Shown here: positions 6,857-16,703 of the stretch, in pieces | Layout: each line of letters opens with the position of its first letter | Position numbering within the stretch: position 1 is the first letter of the stretch | NCBI RefSeq assembly: GCF_010435915.1 | Contig: NZ_JAAFZH010000007.1 | Location: 1 to 64,000 of the forward strand | Direction of reading: 5' to 3' | Source of the DNA: Spirosoma terrae | GTDB lineage: Bacteria > Bacteroidota > Bacteroidia > Cytophagales > Spirosomataceae | Length of the DNA: 64,000 nucleotides | Translations under genes and position numbers: made by a program | The notes under the pieces: model-generated | Databases searched by the model: none | What the model was told of the DNA's origin: nothing | Seen by the model: only the letters and a program-made list of their open reading frames with translations

Positions 6857-7696
6857 CTAAGCTGAAATACTCTGCCGATAGGCTGTTGGCGTATACTTAT
6901 AATGCCGCTTGAATAGTTTGTTCAGATGACACACATCAGCAAAACCGAATTCATCGGCTATCTGCGAAATGGTCAGCGAGGTGTGTTGTAGTCGGGCAGC
7001 AACCTGTTTAAGCTTAAACCGAACGATAAACTGCTGAATGGAGTCGCCAACCTGTTGCTTAAACAAAGCGCTTAGATGCCCGGGGGAATAATTGAACGTA
7101 TCCGCAATATGGTTCATCCGTAGCCGATCTGGCTCTCCAATATGCTGACGGATATAGACTATCAATCGTCGTATTAGCTCAGATGAATAACTAATGTGGC
7201 TTGTTGACTCCGTAAGACGTTGTTCATACAATCGGTCTATCAGGCTAAAAACAGTCTGCATCAGGGAGTTTGCGATTGGATTGCCGGTCAGTGGATGAAG
7301 ACTGAGCTGCTCCGATAATAGAATGGCTAATAAGGCTTGTAATTTGCCCTGTTCCGCAGAGTCGTTCGTTAATGTACCCGTACCCGAAGTCACCCAGTCC
7401 GGATAGCCCCACACGTGGGACCCAGAAGCCATCAGATCGATAAGATAAGTCAGCGAAAAAGAGAGTTTAAGTAAACGGGTCTGCTCCGTAATCTGGAAAC
7501 GGTATCGATCATTCGGCCCCAACACAAACACATCCCCTTTCTTGTACATAAACCGGTTTTCGTTGGCCAGGTGATCCCCCTCCCCCGCCTGAATCAAGTA
7601 GAGGTCGTATCCTTCAGGATAGCGAACAGGCATCATCCATTGGTCCAGCACTAACTGATCTATCGATAAGGCGTCAGGTTGATTGAAGTAGTTCAT
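6857..7696 (-). CDS. AraC family transcriptional regulator
   Basis: 279 residues: an N-terminal cupin-like sensing half (DLYLIQAGEGDHLANENRFMYKKGDVFVLGPNDRYRF, about 30-67) and a C-terminal double helix-turn-helix AraC domain (about 180-276: MNHIADTFNYSPGHLSALFKQQVG and ISQIADEFGFADVCHLNKLFKRHYKYTPTAYR). It lies directly upstream of the sulfite-oxidase-like/FNR pair on the same strand, so it likely regulates its own operon, and it is divergent from the REC-GAF-AAA gene at 7931. Most of the 234-bp intergenic space, with a large dyad at 7836-7883, is shared between the two promoters. Confidence 0.9.
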   Translation of the reverse strand: MNYFNQPDALSIDQLVLDQWMMPVRYPEGYDLYLIQAGEGDHLANENRFMYKKGDVFVLGPNDRYRFQITEQTRLLKLSFSLTYLIDLMASGSHVWGYPDWVTSGTGTLTNDSAEQGKLQALLAILLSEQLSLHPLTGNPIANSLMQTVFSLIDRLYEQRLTESTSHISYSSELIRRLIVYIRQHIGEPDRLRMNHIADTFNYSPGHLSALFKQQVGDSIQQFIVRFKLKQVAARLQHTSLTISQIADEFGFADVCHLNKLFKRHYKYTPTAYRQSISA

Positions 7697-7835
7697 GCGT
7701 TTTGCGGTTAAAGATTACGGATCGAACTCACTACGTATTCAGCCAACACAGTGCCAATGGCTACAGAATAACCTCCAACCCGACACAACCACCTCAAATT
7801 CAATTATATACAATTAAAAACCTAAAAAACCACAC

Positions 7836-7883
7836 ACTCCAACATAGTAGAGTCTCCAATATATTGGAGGATACTATCGGAGT
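7836..7883. promoter_or_regulatory. 48-bp nested dyad between the AraC and REC-AAA genes
   Basis: A perfect 16-bp palindrome CTCCAATATATTGGAG (7854-7869) is flanked symmetrically by ATAGTA/TACTAT and by ACTCC (7836-7840)/GGAGT (7879-7883). The outer TTGGAGT at 7888 is a further half-site. It lies 14 bases upstream of the TAnnTTTG box of the 845-aa regulator, a position suited to an activator or repressor site. The binding protein is unknown; the divergent AraC protein and the 845-aa regulator are the local candidates. Confidence 0.6.
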
Positions 7884-7896
7884 TCTTTTGGAGTCG

Positions 7897-7904
7897 TACT
7901 TTTG
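7897..7904 (+). promoter_or_regulatory. TAnnTTTG promoter box for the 845-aa regulator
   Basis: TACTTTTG matches the Bacteroidota -7 consensus TAnnTTTG, 27 bases upstream of the ATG at 7931. No clear -33 TTG at standard spacing is seen; the TTGGAG arm of the dyad (7864) is 27 bases upstream. The arrangement is compatible with activation from the adjacent dyad. Confidence 0.5.
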
Positions 7905-7930
7905 TACAGAATCGACCTTATAGATTTGCT

Positions 7931-10468
7931 ATGCTGCCTGTTCCGGAATCGGCCCGACTTCCATCACTCCTTATTGTAGAGGATGAGTTTTTGATTGCCA
8001 ACGATCTAAGGCGTATCCTGACCAAGGCAGGCTATCAGATTGTTGGTATCGCCAAATCAGTGGAAGAAGCTAAACAACAGGTAAGCCAGCAGCGACCTGA
8101 TATCGTACTGCTGGACATTTTTCTGGCCGATCAGGAAACGGGTATCGATCTGGCGCATTGGCTGAATAAACAGGCCATTCCCTTCGTATTTTTATCGGCC
8201 AATCTGACCGACAGTTTGCTGGAGGCTGCTAAAGTGACCCAGCCCTACGGGTTTCTGACCAAACCATTTCGTGAGAAGGATGTACTATCGACCCTGGAAA
8301 TTGCCCGCTATCGAAACGCCCATAGCGAAGAAGCCCGGCTGCGGCAACAACAGAGCATTCAGATAGCCGTCAACAACGCCAGCATCAACATTCAGGACCG
8401 GGAACAGTTTTGTCTGGCTATTGCGGAACAGATAAACCGTGTTGTGCCTTTTTCCTCGCTTACTCTTCGCATGGACCTGCCCGACGAATCGTCGTTCTAC
8501 TGGATGATGCTGGAAAAAACGGCGGACACTACGTTCCGGCGAATTAATCTGGTGACCCTGTTGCAGCAGGAGCCTAATGGCTTTTTAGCCGAAAAACCGG
8601 ATTCGGGCCCGCCCGACCGACTCGGCGAAGAAATTGGTGTTTTTAGTGGTAACGCGTTTGAGCAACTATGCCAGACATACGTAACAGCAAGGGCCTGCCG
8701 TAATCGATTGGGAGCGCGGTCGCTGGCATTGTTTCCTGTTCCACTGAAACGTAATGCCGTAACAACCATTATGCTGACCCGATCCGAACCGGAGGGCCTG
8801 ACAGCTGTTGAATTCCAAACCATTTGCCTGCTTTGTCCACAGATTGCCTTAACGCTGGACAATCTGCTGGCTTACGAAGAGCTGGAAACCCGGCGGCAGG
8901 TTAAAGCCATAGAACTGGCTATTGCCAATGCGTTTCGGAACGAAATCGGGATGAGCGCTATATTGACGCAGGTGGCACGAGCCATTAATGAACTGCTACC
9001 AATCGATCTGCTCGCTCTCTGTCGAATCGATGGCCAACAACCATCGGGTGCCGACATGCTTACGACTGTACACAAGGTTAATGGCCTTTTTGAACCGCTG
9101 AACGCGCAGTCATTACCTTTGCAGGTAGCGATTAGTCCAGCAGGTTGGGATGCGGCTCTGACTGGGCTTCGTACCTCGCTGATGACGCCCGCCCTGCAGG
9201 TAAGTGCTCAGTTTACGGACCAGGCAACCGACAACATAATTATTGAGCTATACCGGAAGCACCTGGATGTACAATCATTTATGTACGTCCCGGTTTTTAT
9301 CGGCAAACTACCCGCAGCCACGCTGATTCTAGCCAGCAAAGCCTCGTATGCGTTCACGTATCATGACCTCCGCACGTTGCAGGAAATCAGCGTTCAGATG
9401 GCCCTTGCGCTGGAAAACGTATTCGCCTTTGAACGGATCAAACTGCTCAGCGAGCGGCTTGAGCAGGAAAAAACGTATCTCGTTGAGGAAATCAAGCGGA
9501 GCCATAATCTTGGAGAAATCATCGGGGAAAGCCCGGCTATGCAGGCCATCTTCTCGGACGTTGCCCAGGTCGCCCATACCGATGCAACCGTGCTGATTAT
9601 GGGCGAAACCGGTACGGGAAAAGAGTTGGTAGCCCGAGCGGTACACACACTGTCGGCCCGAAAAACACGTAGTATCGTCAAAATTAACTGCGCTGCTCTT
9701 CCGGGTCAGCTCATTGAATCAGAACTGTTTGGGCACGAACGGGGCAGCTTTACCGGAGCGACCGAAAAACGGATCGGAAAGTTTGAACTGGCCAGTGGCG
9801 GCACTTTGTTTCTGGACGAAATTGGCGAACTGCCAATCGAACTGCAGGCCAAACTCCTGCGGGCCATTCAGGAGAAAGAAATTGAACGGATCGGTGGGAA
9901 AGGTACCATTTGCGTTGATGTTCGGATTATTGCCGCTACCAACCGGAATCTGGAGGAAGAAGTAGCCAACGGTCGGTTTCGATCGGATTTGTACTACCGC
10001 CTGAATGTTTTTCCCATTGTCGTACCTCCCCTGCGAGAGCGTATCGTCGACATTCAGCCGCTGGCGCTGCACATTCTGAAACGTATCACGAAAAAGCTGG
10101 GCAAACCCCTCACCGGTATCAGCAACGACACGATGCATCAGTTACGTACCTATGCCTGGCCGGGAAATGTTCGGGAACTGGAACACGTGCTCGAACGGGC
10201 AGCTATTCTGTCGCGTTCAACAACGCTGACTCTGGCAGAACCACTACGGACACTCGTTCCCACTGAAGCCCCAGCCCGACAGCCTCAACATCCCGACTCC
10301 GTACAGCCTATTGACGACACCATGCGGGCGGCTATTCTGGCGGCTTTGTCTCAATCGGGAGGGCGTATTCGAGGACACGGTGGGGCTGCTGAACTACTCA
10401 ATCTCAAGCCCACTACGCTGGAGGCCCGGATGAAGAAGTTAAACATCAGCAAGCCACCGGTCGACTGA
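7931..10468 (+). CDS. REC-GAF-GAF-AAA+-Fis response regulator, sigma54-activator type
   Basis: 845 residues. Receiver domain at about 12-125 (VVEDEF-type acidic pair, LLDI phosphoacceptor Asp, LTKPF Lys). Two GAF-like sensory segments follow (about 135-310 and 320-500), then a helical linker and an AAA+ domain: [11 protein letters not shown] near 530, Walker A GETGTGKE near 558, GSFTGA near 605, Walker [14 protein letters not shown], arginine finger region NRNLEEEV and the [11 protein letters not shown] end. A Fis-type helix-turn-helix closes the protein (about 800-840). The sigma54-contact loop reads GSFTGA rather than GAFTGA, a tolerated variant in some homologues. It is the probable partner of the sensor kinase encoded convergently at 10542-13055. 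Confidence 0.92.
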   Translation: MLPVPESARLPSLLIVEDEFLIANDLRRILTKAGYQIVGIAKSVEEAKQQVSQQRPDIVLLDIFLADQETGIDLAHWLNKQAIPFVFLSANLTDSLLEAAKVTQPYGFLTKPFREKDVLSTLEIARYRNAHSEEARLRQQQSIQIAVNNASINIQDREQFCLAIAEQINRVVPFSSLTLRMDLPDESSFYWMMLEKTADTTFRRINLVTLLQQEPNGFLAEKPDSGPPDRLGEEIGVFSGNAFEQLCQTYVTARACRNRLGARSLALFPVPLKRNAVTTIMLTRSEPEGLTAVEFQTICLLCPQIALTLDNLLAYEELETRRQVKAIELAIANAFRNEIGMSAILTQVARAINELLPIDLLALCRIDGQQPSGADMLTTVHKVNGLFEPLNAQSLPLQVAISPAGWDAALTGLRTSLMTPALQVSAQFTDQATDNIIIELYRKHLDVQSFMYVPVFIGKLPAATLILASKASYAFTYHDLRTLQEISVQMALALENVFAFERIKLLSERLEQEKTYLVEEIKRSHNLGEIIGESPAMQAIFSDVAQVAHTDATVLIMGETGTGKELVARAVHTLSARKTRSIVKINCAALPGQLIESELFGHERGSFTGATEKRIGKFELASGGTLFLDEIGELPIELQAKLLRAIQEKEIERIGGKGTICVDVRIIAATNRNLEEEVANGRFRSDLYYRLNVFPIVVPPLRERIVDIQPLALHILKRITKKLGKPLTGISNDTMHQLRTYAWPGNVRELEHVLERAAILSRSTTLTLAEPLRTLVPTEAPARQPQHPDSVQPIDDTMRAAILAALSQSGGRIRGHGGAAELLNLKPTTLEARMKKLNISKPPVD

Positions 10469-10541
10469 CTGGTTTCATGCCCGATTTTTACGCACTGCCC
10501 GGTCTTTGCAGTTGATTGCTGACCGATGCGCTACGTAGTGG

Positions 10542-13055
10542 TCAGGTCTTTTCGATCAACGAACGCTCAGCTTTTTTCAGCGGGCTAAAATCAAGCTGAA
10601 TCGATACGCCATCGTTCTGATAAATCAGCAGATGCCCCCCCATCTGGCGGCTCAATCCCTGAATCATGGTCAGTCCCAGCGTATTGCTGGTGGTGGGATC
10701 AATATCGGCGGGCAAGCCCACGCCATTGTCTTCGATGAGCAGTCGATACAATTGATTATCCAGAGGCTGTAAACTTATCCGTATGCTCCTCACTACGTCA
10801 CTTCGGTTACCGGATGGGAAAGCATACTTTAGTGTATTAGTAACCGCTTCGTTAATCAATAAGCCAATAGGCGTTGCCTGGTTAACATCCAGTTGAAGCG
10901 GCACTACCTCCAGAACAGACTCTACCGGCGGCTGAAGATTAAACGACTCCAGAAGATAATCGACCACATCGTGTATGTACTCAGCCATGTTAATCCTGGC
11001 CAGGTTGTCGGATTGGTAGAGTTTCTGATGAACCAGCGCCATCGCGTGAACCCGGCTCTGACTCTCCCGAATAGCCGCCAACGCCGTAGCATCGTGCAGA
11101 TAATCCGATTGGGCATTCAGCAGACTGCTAATAACCTGCAGATTGTTTTTTACCCGATGGTGAATCTCTTTCAGCATCCACTCTTTCTCGTTCAGCAATT
11201 CCTCTTTTTCGGCCACGATCAGTTCGAGCGACCTGTTTTTCTGGTCGATTTCCCGTTGCTTGGCTTCCAGCATCTGGTTACTACGTTGCTTGAGTCGATA
11301 CCGATTGTAGCTAACCCCCAACAAACCCACGAGGAGAACCGCTCCAACAATCATAGCGTTGCGCGTAGTTTCGGCCCGTTTTAACGCTAAGTGCTGATAT
11401 TCATTCCGATCAGTTAGCAGGGCGATATTCTGCTCTTTCGCCTGAATATCGTACTGCACCTGCAACTGGGCGAACTGCTTACTTTTGGCTTCACTGACTA
11501 GCGAGTCGTTATAGACTTTGTAGCGATTGAGATGGTTGATGGCCGACAAATACATGCCCTGCGCGGAATCAACCTTAAAAAGCATCAATTGAATGTCGCG
11601 TAGCGTGGAGAGCGCTTCTTTCTGGGGAAGCTTTGTGAGTGCTTTTATTAGAAAATAGCGGGCTTCGTCATATTTTTTCTGCTCCAGATAAAACGTACCA
11701 ATATCCTGTCGTACCTGCAGTGATTTTTCAAAATCAAGATTGTTTTTTTCGTAGCGAGCCAGGGCGTCCAGATAATATCGTTCCGCCACTGGATAATTCT
11801 TCAGCGATTTATAGCAGTAGGCCAGGTTTTGTGCCACACAGGCTTTTTGAATGAGCGTATTGGTTGGAATTTCGGCAACCAGTTTTTGTAGGAAGGTCAG
11901 CGCTTGCTGCGGTTTATGCTGAGCAATCAAATCCTTAGCGATGCAGCCTGCCGCATTGAACAAGGCATAGTTTGGCAGTCGTTCCCGACGCCAGACGGCC
12001 AGCGATTTTTTATACCACTCAATACGTTGCCGTTGGTCGCCAGCTACGTCATAAATTTCGGCCAGATCGCCATAGAAAGCCGCAGCCGACGCTGTATCGG
12101 CCGTTTTGTTCATACTGTCTATACACAACAAACCGTATCGGAGCCCTTCTTTCAAATCGCCTTTCACGCGCGCAATGGCCGACAGCAGATTGTAGGTGTA
12201 GTGCAGTTTGTCGTAACGAATGGCCTTGTAGCGGGTCAATACGGTACGTAACTCCGATTCGGCAAGCAGTATATGTCCTTCGTAGAAATGCGTTATGGCT
12301 ATTTCCTGCAGCATCTGAATTTCCTGCTGCGGTTTTTTGATAGCCCGGTAGAGAGTGGCCGCCCGGTGGAAGTTTGTCAGTATGCTCGCCGAATCCGGGG
12401 CAAAATTCCGTTGCCATATCCCAAACCGATGCCGCGTAATAGCCTCCCCTTCCTGGTCGCCCGTGCGCTGGCATTCAGTAACTAGTTGGCTAAATTTACC
12501 CCTCCCTGCGCTGGTATCCCCCCCCTCCAGGTCGGCTACAATAAGTAAACAGGCGGTTTCGTGCTGTCGAGTTAACAGATGCAGTGAATCGCTCAGTTTT
12601 TTAGCCTGATACAGATACAATCGGGCACTATCTAAATCAACCTTCGATTCGCCGGGTTTATAGATATGGAATTTACCCAACTCCAGGAGAATAGGGATTC
12701 GCTTTTCAGTGGGTTGACTAACCGATAAATCAGCGAGCAAACGTCTGACCTGCTGACGGTTTATATTCTGCCCATCGGCAGTCAGCGCATGAAGGATCAG
12801 GGTAAACAGCAAAACCGTTTGCCAACTATATCGGGAAGTTGCCAGGCCTATCGGCGGTTGACCGATGCATGGAGTCACATATGCCTGCATTAGTTTTAAT
12901 CGCCCATACAAACCATTGATCGTCAAAAGCGTAGGTATGGGTATAGCCAGTACGCAAATATAGAACGACAGGCAGGCTAGTACACTATTGTTGATGGACT
13001 TACGCTTGCCTATTCCGTAAAAAAAGCCGATAATACGTAGCAGAAATGCAGGCAA
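10542..13055 (-). CDS. TPR-containing sensor histidine kinase (HisKA_2 type)
   Basis: The frame spans 837 residues, but the ATG at 12890 (M56) directly precedes a signal-like segment (TVLLFTLILHALTADGQ) and is the better start, giving 782 residues. A long periplasmic array of tetratricopeptide-like helices (residues about 95-520 of the long form) leads into a coiled coil, one membrane helix (NAMIVGAVLLVGLLGVSYNRY), a second coiled coil, then HisKA_2 with the phosphoacceptor in EIHHRVKNNLQVISSLL (about 632) and a HATPase domain (NEAVTNTLKYAFP, EDNGVGLP, GLTMIQGL). The TPR-HisKA_2 layout is common in Bacteroidota. It ends 73 bases from the convergent REC-AAA gene, its likely partner. The MaoC gene ends 12 bases upstream of the long-form start. 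Confidence 0.9.
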   Translation of the reverse strand: MPAFLLRIIGFFYGIGKRKSINNSVLACLSFYICVLAIPIPTLLTINGLYGRLKLMQAYVTPCIGQPPIGLATSRYSWQTVLLFTLILHALTADGQNINRQQVRRLLADLSVSQPTEKRIPILLELGKFHIYKPGESKVDLDSARLYLYQAKKLSDSLHLLTRQHETACLLIVADLEGGDTSAGRGKFSQLVTECQRTGDQEGEAITRHRFGIWQRNFAPDSASILTNFHRAATLYRAIKKPQQEIQMLQEIAITHFYEGHILLAESELRTVLTRYKAIRYDKLHYTYNLLSAIARVKGDLKEGLRYGLLCIDSMNKTADTASAAAFYGDLAEIYDVAGDQRQRIEWYKKSLAVWRRERLPNYALFNAAGCIAKDLIAQHKPQQALTFLQKLVAEIPTNTLIQKACVAQNLAYCYKSLKNYPVAERYYLDALARYEKNNLDFEKSLQVRQDIGTFYLEQKKYDEARYFLIKALTKLPQKEALSTLRDIQLMLFKVDSAQGMYLSAINHLNRYKVYNDSLVSEAKSKQFAQLQVQYDIQAKEQNIALLTDRNEYQHLALKRAETTRNAMIVGAVLLVGLLGVSYNRYRLKQRSNQMLEAKQREIDQKNRSLELIVAEKEELLNEKEWMLKEIHHRVKNNLQVISSLLNAQSDYLHDATALAAIRESQSRVHAMALVHQKLYQSDNLARINMAEYIHDVVDYLLESFNLQPPVESVLEVVPLQLDVNQATPIGLLINEAVTNTLKYAFPSGNRSDVVRSIRISLQPLDNQLYRLLIEDNGVGLPADIDPTTSNTLGLTMIQGLSRQMGGHLLIYQNDGVSIQLDFSPLKKAERSLIEKT

Positions 13056-13067
13056 CGTAACGCCATC

Positions 13068-13553
13068 TCATTGCTTCAGCAGGTATTTATGCTGACCAGA
13101 TAGTACCAGTTCGCTACGTTGATTATGAACCGTAACGGCCGTTACCACCAATCCGGTATCCCCCTGATCGATAAGGTCTGTAATTTCCAGCGATGAATAT
13201 AGCGTATCGCCCGAATGGACTTCCTTTAGAAAATGGCACGACAGTTCGGTGAAGCTGATGAATATTTCCCCAATGTAATGCGGAAACAACGTAGCGCCGG
13301 GAGCAGTGAAGGCCAGTACCTGAAGCCCATGAACAACCGGCGCTGAATGGCCATGTTTACGGGCCCATTCAACATCATAATGAACGGGATGATTATCGCA
13401 GGAAACGGCCTGAAACGCCGAGGCATGCGCATCGGTGAGTGTACGACTAGGTGCTCTGAACACATCACCAATACGTAAATCAGCGAAGGTTTTCGCCGGT
13501 ACTATTGAATAATCGTCGGGAGAGAAATTGGTATTGACAGGCGTTGTATTCAT
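13068..13553 (-). CDS. MaoC-like hydratase/dehydratase
   Basis: 161 residues forming a single hot-dog fold. Signatures: DLRIGDVFRAPSRTLTDAHASAF, the catalytic-type DNHPVHYDVEWARKHGHSAPVVHGLQVLAF (Asp and His of the R-hydratase motif, about 52-82), then FTELSCHFLKEVHSGDTLYSSLEI. MaoC proteins hydrate enoyl-CoA thioesters or act in related acyl-CoA steps; the substrate here cannot be told. ATG at 13553. The gene sits head-to-tail with the sensor kinase with 12 bases between its stop and the longest kinase start, so the two may be cotranscribed although no functional link is obvious. Confidence 0.85.
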   Translation of the reverse strand: MNTTPVNTNFSPDDYSIVPAKTFADLRIGDVFRAPSRTLTDAHASAFQAVSCDNHPVHYDVEWARKHGHSAPVVHGLQVLAFTAPGATLFPHYIGEIFISFTELSCHFLKEVHSGDTLYSSLEITDLIDQGDTGLVVTAVTVHNQRSELVLSGQHKYLLKQ

Positions 13554-13668
13554 ACGCTTTGGTTACTAGAGGTTGTTGTTTTGTTCGAAGCAGGCAGGCC
13601 ACCCGTAACGTTACATCCGAATGCCCGGAAGCCTGGCATTCGGCTGATACTGACGATTCCCGACTCGA

Positions 13669-14610
13669 CTACTTTGTTTTTAGTAGTGGCAGTTCTTTTT
13701 CGATTCGCTCCCGAGACGATTCATATTGCTTAGGTAGTTTCAGCGTATTACCAAGCTCGCCCAAAGGCTCGTCGACCGTGAAGCCGGGATTGTCGGTCGC
13801 AATCTCAAACAATACGCCCCCTGGCTCGCGGAAATACAGCGAAAAGAAATAATCCCGATCAATTTTGGGCGTAATCTGTAAACCGGCAGACAATATTTTC
13901 TCCCTAAACTCCATCTGAACAGCATCGTTTTCTACCCGGAAGGCAACATGGTGGTTCGTACCGGCAGCATTACGCCCCAGTTTCCCCGATGGTTCTTCCA
14001 GTATATCGACCAGAGCCGCTTCCGTCACCGCGTCGGTCTGAAACCGATAGCGATTCCCCTCCTGCCCTAACAGCCGATACCCAAAAATATCGGTCAGGAC
14101 CCGCGCTGTTGGTTCTATGTTTTGCAACGTCAACGTAACGGTATGGAAACCTCTGGTTGCCAGATCGGCGTTGACGTCTTCGGTTTGCCAGACGGGGCGG
14201 GTGTCGGGTTGCTGGGGCACAATAAGAGTGAAAGCCAGCCCATCGGGGTCTGTAAATGGCAGATACTGTTCCCCAAATCGTTCACCGCGTTCGCCCATCG
14301 GCACGCCATTTTCGCGCAATCGGCTGGCCCAGCTATCCAGGCTATCAGCTGGTACGGCATACCCGATCTCGGTGGCCATGCCAATCCCAGCCCGGCCAGG
14401 CCCAATGCCTTCCCAGGGGAAAAAAGTCAGAATGGTACCGGGCGTACCGGTTTCGTTACCGTAATAAAAATGGTAGGTGGTTGGATCATCGAAATTGACC
14501 GTCCGCTTAACCAGCCGCAATCCCAGCACATGCGTGTAGAAATCGTAATTGCGCTGTGCATTATTGGCGATGGCCGTGATATGGTGAAGTCCTAAAATTG
14601 ACGAATTCAT
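13669..14610 (-). CDS. Ring-cleaving dioxygenase of the VOC superfamily (MhqO-like)
   Basis: 313 residues from the ATG at 14610 (the frame continues 9 codons further to 14637). Two glyoxalase/VOC modules: ILGLHHITAIANNAQRNYDFYTHVLGLRLVKRTVNFDD at the N-terminus, and GFHTVTLTLQNIEPTARVLTDIFGYRLL about half way. Metal-ligand candidates are the His of LHHIT, the His in TNHHVAF and the Glu in GGVLFEIATD. The pattern agrees with the MhqA/MhqO-type ring-cleaving dioxygenases induced by quinones and other electrophiles. First of a run of minus-strand detoxification-type genes. Confidence 0.85.
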   Translation of the reverse strand: MNSSILGLHHITAIANNAQRNYDFYTHVLGLRLVKRTVNFDDPTTYHFYYGNETGTPGTILTFFPWEGIGPGRAGIGMATEIGYAVPADSLDSWASRLRENGVPMGERGERFGEQYLPFTDPDGLAFTLIVPQQPDTRPVWQTEDVNADLATRGFHTVTLTLQNIEPTARVLTDIFGYRLLGQEGNRYRFQTDAVTEAALVDILEEPSGKLGRNAAGTNHHVAFRVENDAVQMEFREKILSAGLQITPKIDRDYFFSLYFREPGGVLFEIATDNPGFTVDEPLGELGNTLKLPKQYESSRERIEKELPLLKTK

Positions 14611-14724
14611 AACAAAAAAGATAAGGGAAACAGGCATTGACCTTCATTATGGCAGGCCCGCCTGTTGGTTGCACAAATCCGCTCTCACCCGCCAGCGATT
14701 GGCAGAGCGAGAGCGAATACTGGT

Positions 14725-15507
14725 TTACTTCATACTGAGTTTGGAGGCCGCTTCTATAATAACGGATGCTACCTTCTCGGGCTGCGCAAGCATGGCTACA
14801 TGACTGGTTTTCAATTCCGACGTAGTAGCCTTAAGCTTCTTAGCCAGTGTCCGTTCCAGATCTGGATTGATCATCCGATCATTGGCCGCTACGATATACC
14901 AGGATGGCTTCGATTTCCAGGCAGCCTTGGTCACTTTCTCCTGCAGAGCAGAAAAAGCCTGTGGCCCCTGTGTTGCCAAAATCAATTTCTGTTCTGATTT
15001 AGGCAAGTCCTGCGCAAAGTCTTCGAAAATACCCTTGGGCGTCATACTGACAAATCCGTAGGCATCCGGGCGAATCTGATCGTTGCCAGGCGTGGCGGGT
15101 GCTGTCTGGACCAATTCCAGAAACGACTGCCCCTCGTCTGGCGCGGCTGCCGCTACGTATACCAGGCCAGCTACTTTATCGTGATTCCCCGCTTCGGTAA
15201 TCACAACGCCCCCCCACGAATGCGCCACTAACAAGACTGGACCGTTTTGTAATTCGATGGCCCGCTTGGTAGCAGCTACGTCGTCACCGAGCGACGTAAG
15301 CGGATTTTGTACGGCCAGAACGGTATAGCCTTTGGCCTCCAGAAGTGGAATAACTTTCGACCAGCTTGACCCATCGGCCCAGGTGCCGTGTACCAGTACG
15401 ATGTTCTTCACTCCTTTTCCAGTGGACTGAGCCAGTGTCACTTCGGTTGTCGACAGCGCCATTACAAAAATAGCCAACACGTTAATCATCAACCTATTCA
15501 GTATCAT
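14725..15507 (-). CDS. Secreted alpha/beta hydrolase
   Basis: 260 residues with a cleavable signal peptide (MINVLAIFVMALSTTEVTLAQ; the ATG at 15489 would give a shorter signal). Alpha/beta-hydrolase signatures are the oxyanion-type NIVLVHGTWADGSSW (35-49), nucleophile elbow AHSWGG (Ser97), and the late VAANDRMI with Asp and LKTSHVAML with His completing a triad. The family (often annotated as 'alpha/beta hydrolase' or salicylate-esterase-like) acts on small esters; the substrate is not predictable. It follows the VOC gene region on the same strand at about 90 bases. Confidence 0.85.
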   Translation of the reverse strand: MILNRLMINVLAIFVMALSTTEVTLAQSTGKGVKNIVLVHGTWADGSSWSKVIPLLEAKGYTVLAVQNPLTSLGDDVAATKRAIELQNGPVLLVAHSWGGVVITEAGNHDKVAGLVYVAAAAPDEGQSFLELVQTAPATPGNDQIRPDAYGFVSMTPKGIFEDFAQDLPKSEQKLILATQGPQAFSALQEKVTKAAWKSKPSWYIVAANDRMINPDLERTLAKKLKATTSELKTSHVAMLAQPEKVASVIIEAASKLSMK

Positions 15508-15578
15508 AAACGAATTACATTTAGGGTAGAGAGAGTACCGCTGTTGCGTCCAGTGTTTGCACCAACACCGCGTAACGG

Positions 15579-16400
15579 TTATGATTGTATAAACGCCAGC
15601 AAGTCGGCATTGATGGTAGCAGCTTCCGTAGTTGGCATGCCGTGCGGGAACCCAGGATACGTAATCAGGCGACCGTCTTTAAGAAGCTTAATTGCTTTAC
15701 GGGCTGTAATATCGATAGGCACAATCTGGTCATCTTCGCCGTGCAGAATCAGAACCGGTACGTCTATGCTTTTCAGATCTTCCGTAAAATCGGTTTCCGA
15801 AAAAGCCTTGATACCATAGTAGTGAGCATTGATTCCGCCCATCATACCCTGGCGCCACCAGTTATTCTGAACGCCCTGCAAAGCAGTCACTCCCGGCCGA
15901 TTGAAGCCATAGAAAGGCCACGTAAATTCGTGGAAATATTGCGCCCGTCTGGTAGCTGTGCCTTCCCGAATCTCATCGAACACCGACATAGGTACACCGT
16001 CAGGATTTGACTCACTAACCACCATCAGCGGAGTAACCGCACTGATCAGAACGGCTTTGGCAACCCGACCGTTTCCGTATTTGGCAACGTAACGAGCCAC
16101 TTCGCCACCACCCGTAGAATGGCCAACATGGATAGCGTCCTTTAGATCCAGGAATTCGTATAGTTCAGCCGCATCAGCAGCATACGTCTCTATGTCGTGG
16201 CCACCAGTTGTCTGCGTAGAGCGTCCGTGTCCCCGGCGATCATGAACCACTACCCGATAGCCATGTAGCAGAAAAAACATCACCTGAGCATCCCAGTCGT
16301 CGCTGGATAATGGCCAGCCGTGATGAAAAACAACCGGTTGTCCTGATCCTAAATCTTTGTAATAAATTTCGGTACCATCTTTAAGTGTCAGCGTAGGCAT
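15579..16400 (-). CDS. Alpha/beta hydrolase, cofactor-free haloperoxidase/arylesterase type
   Basis: 273 residues, no signal peptide, the standard length for non-haem chloroperoxidases. Motifs: FHHGWPLSSDDWDAQ (25-39), DRRGHGRS (54-61), nucleophile elbow GHSTGGG (Ser95), LHGEDDQIVP with the acid near 223 and GFPHGMP with the catalytic His near 252. In this family the same site performs perhydrolysis and ester hydrolysis. ATG at 16400. Located upstream of the secreted hydrolase with 71 bases between them. Possible operator 16596-16610 (weak variant of the 18-bp dyad found elsewhere in the window). Confidence 0.9.
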   Translation of the reverse strand: MPTLTLKDGTEIYYKDLGSGQPVVFHHGWPLSSDDWDAQVMFFLLHGYRVVVHDRRGHGRSTQTTGGHDIETYAADAAELYEFLDLKDAIHVGHSTGGGEVARYVAKYGNGRVAKAVLISAVTPLMVVSESNPDGVPMSVFDEIREGTATRRAQYFHEFTWPFYGFNRPGVTALQGVQNNWWRQGMMGGINAHYYGIKAFSETDFTEDLKSIDVPVLILHGEDDQIVPIDITARKAIKLLKDGRLITYPGFPHGMPTTEAATINADLLAFIQS

Positions 16401-16703
16401 AGTTTTTGAGTTAAACTGGCTAAAAAAATGTCGAAGAGTAATAGCCCCTGCGATCTATCAGGACAAAATTGGCAGGTATTGCTTGATCGAAAGCGGTACA
16501 AATCGCCGGTTATACGGTACTTTCTACGGTTTCTGACAACGTCATACACAGGCATACGCACGCTCACCATCAGGCCGTGCGCACAGAGGAGCCCTATCCC
16601 ACAGGGGGATTAAACCAATACAGTATGAAATGTCAGGCTAACGTAGCAGACTAAAGAAACTATCGGATACCTCGCCCGAGAGACGAATGCTACGTTTCAA
16701 CGA

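Noticed and set aside
16596..16610. ATCCCACAGGGGGAT as a further copy of the 18-bp dyad
   Set aside because: Three bases shorter, so the half-site spacing differs; mentioned only as a weak relative.
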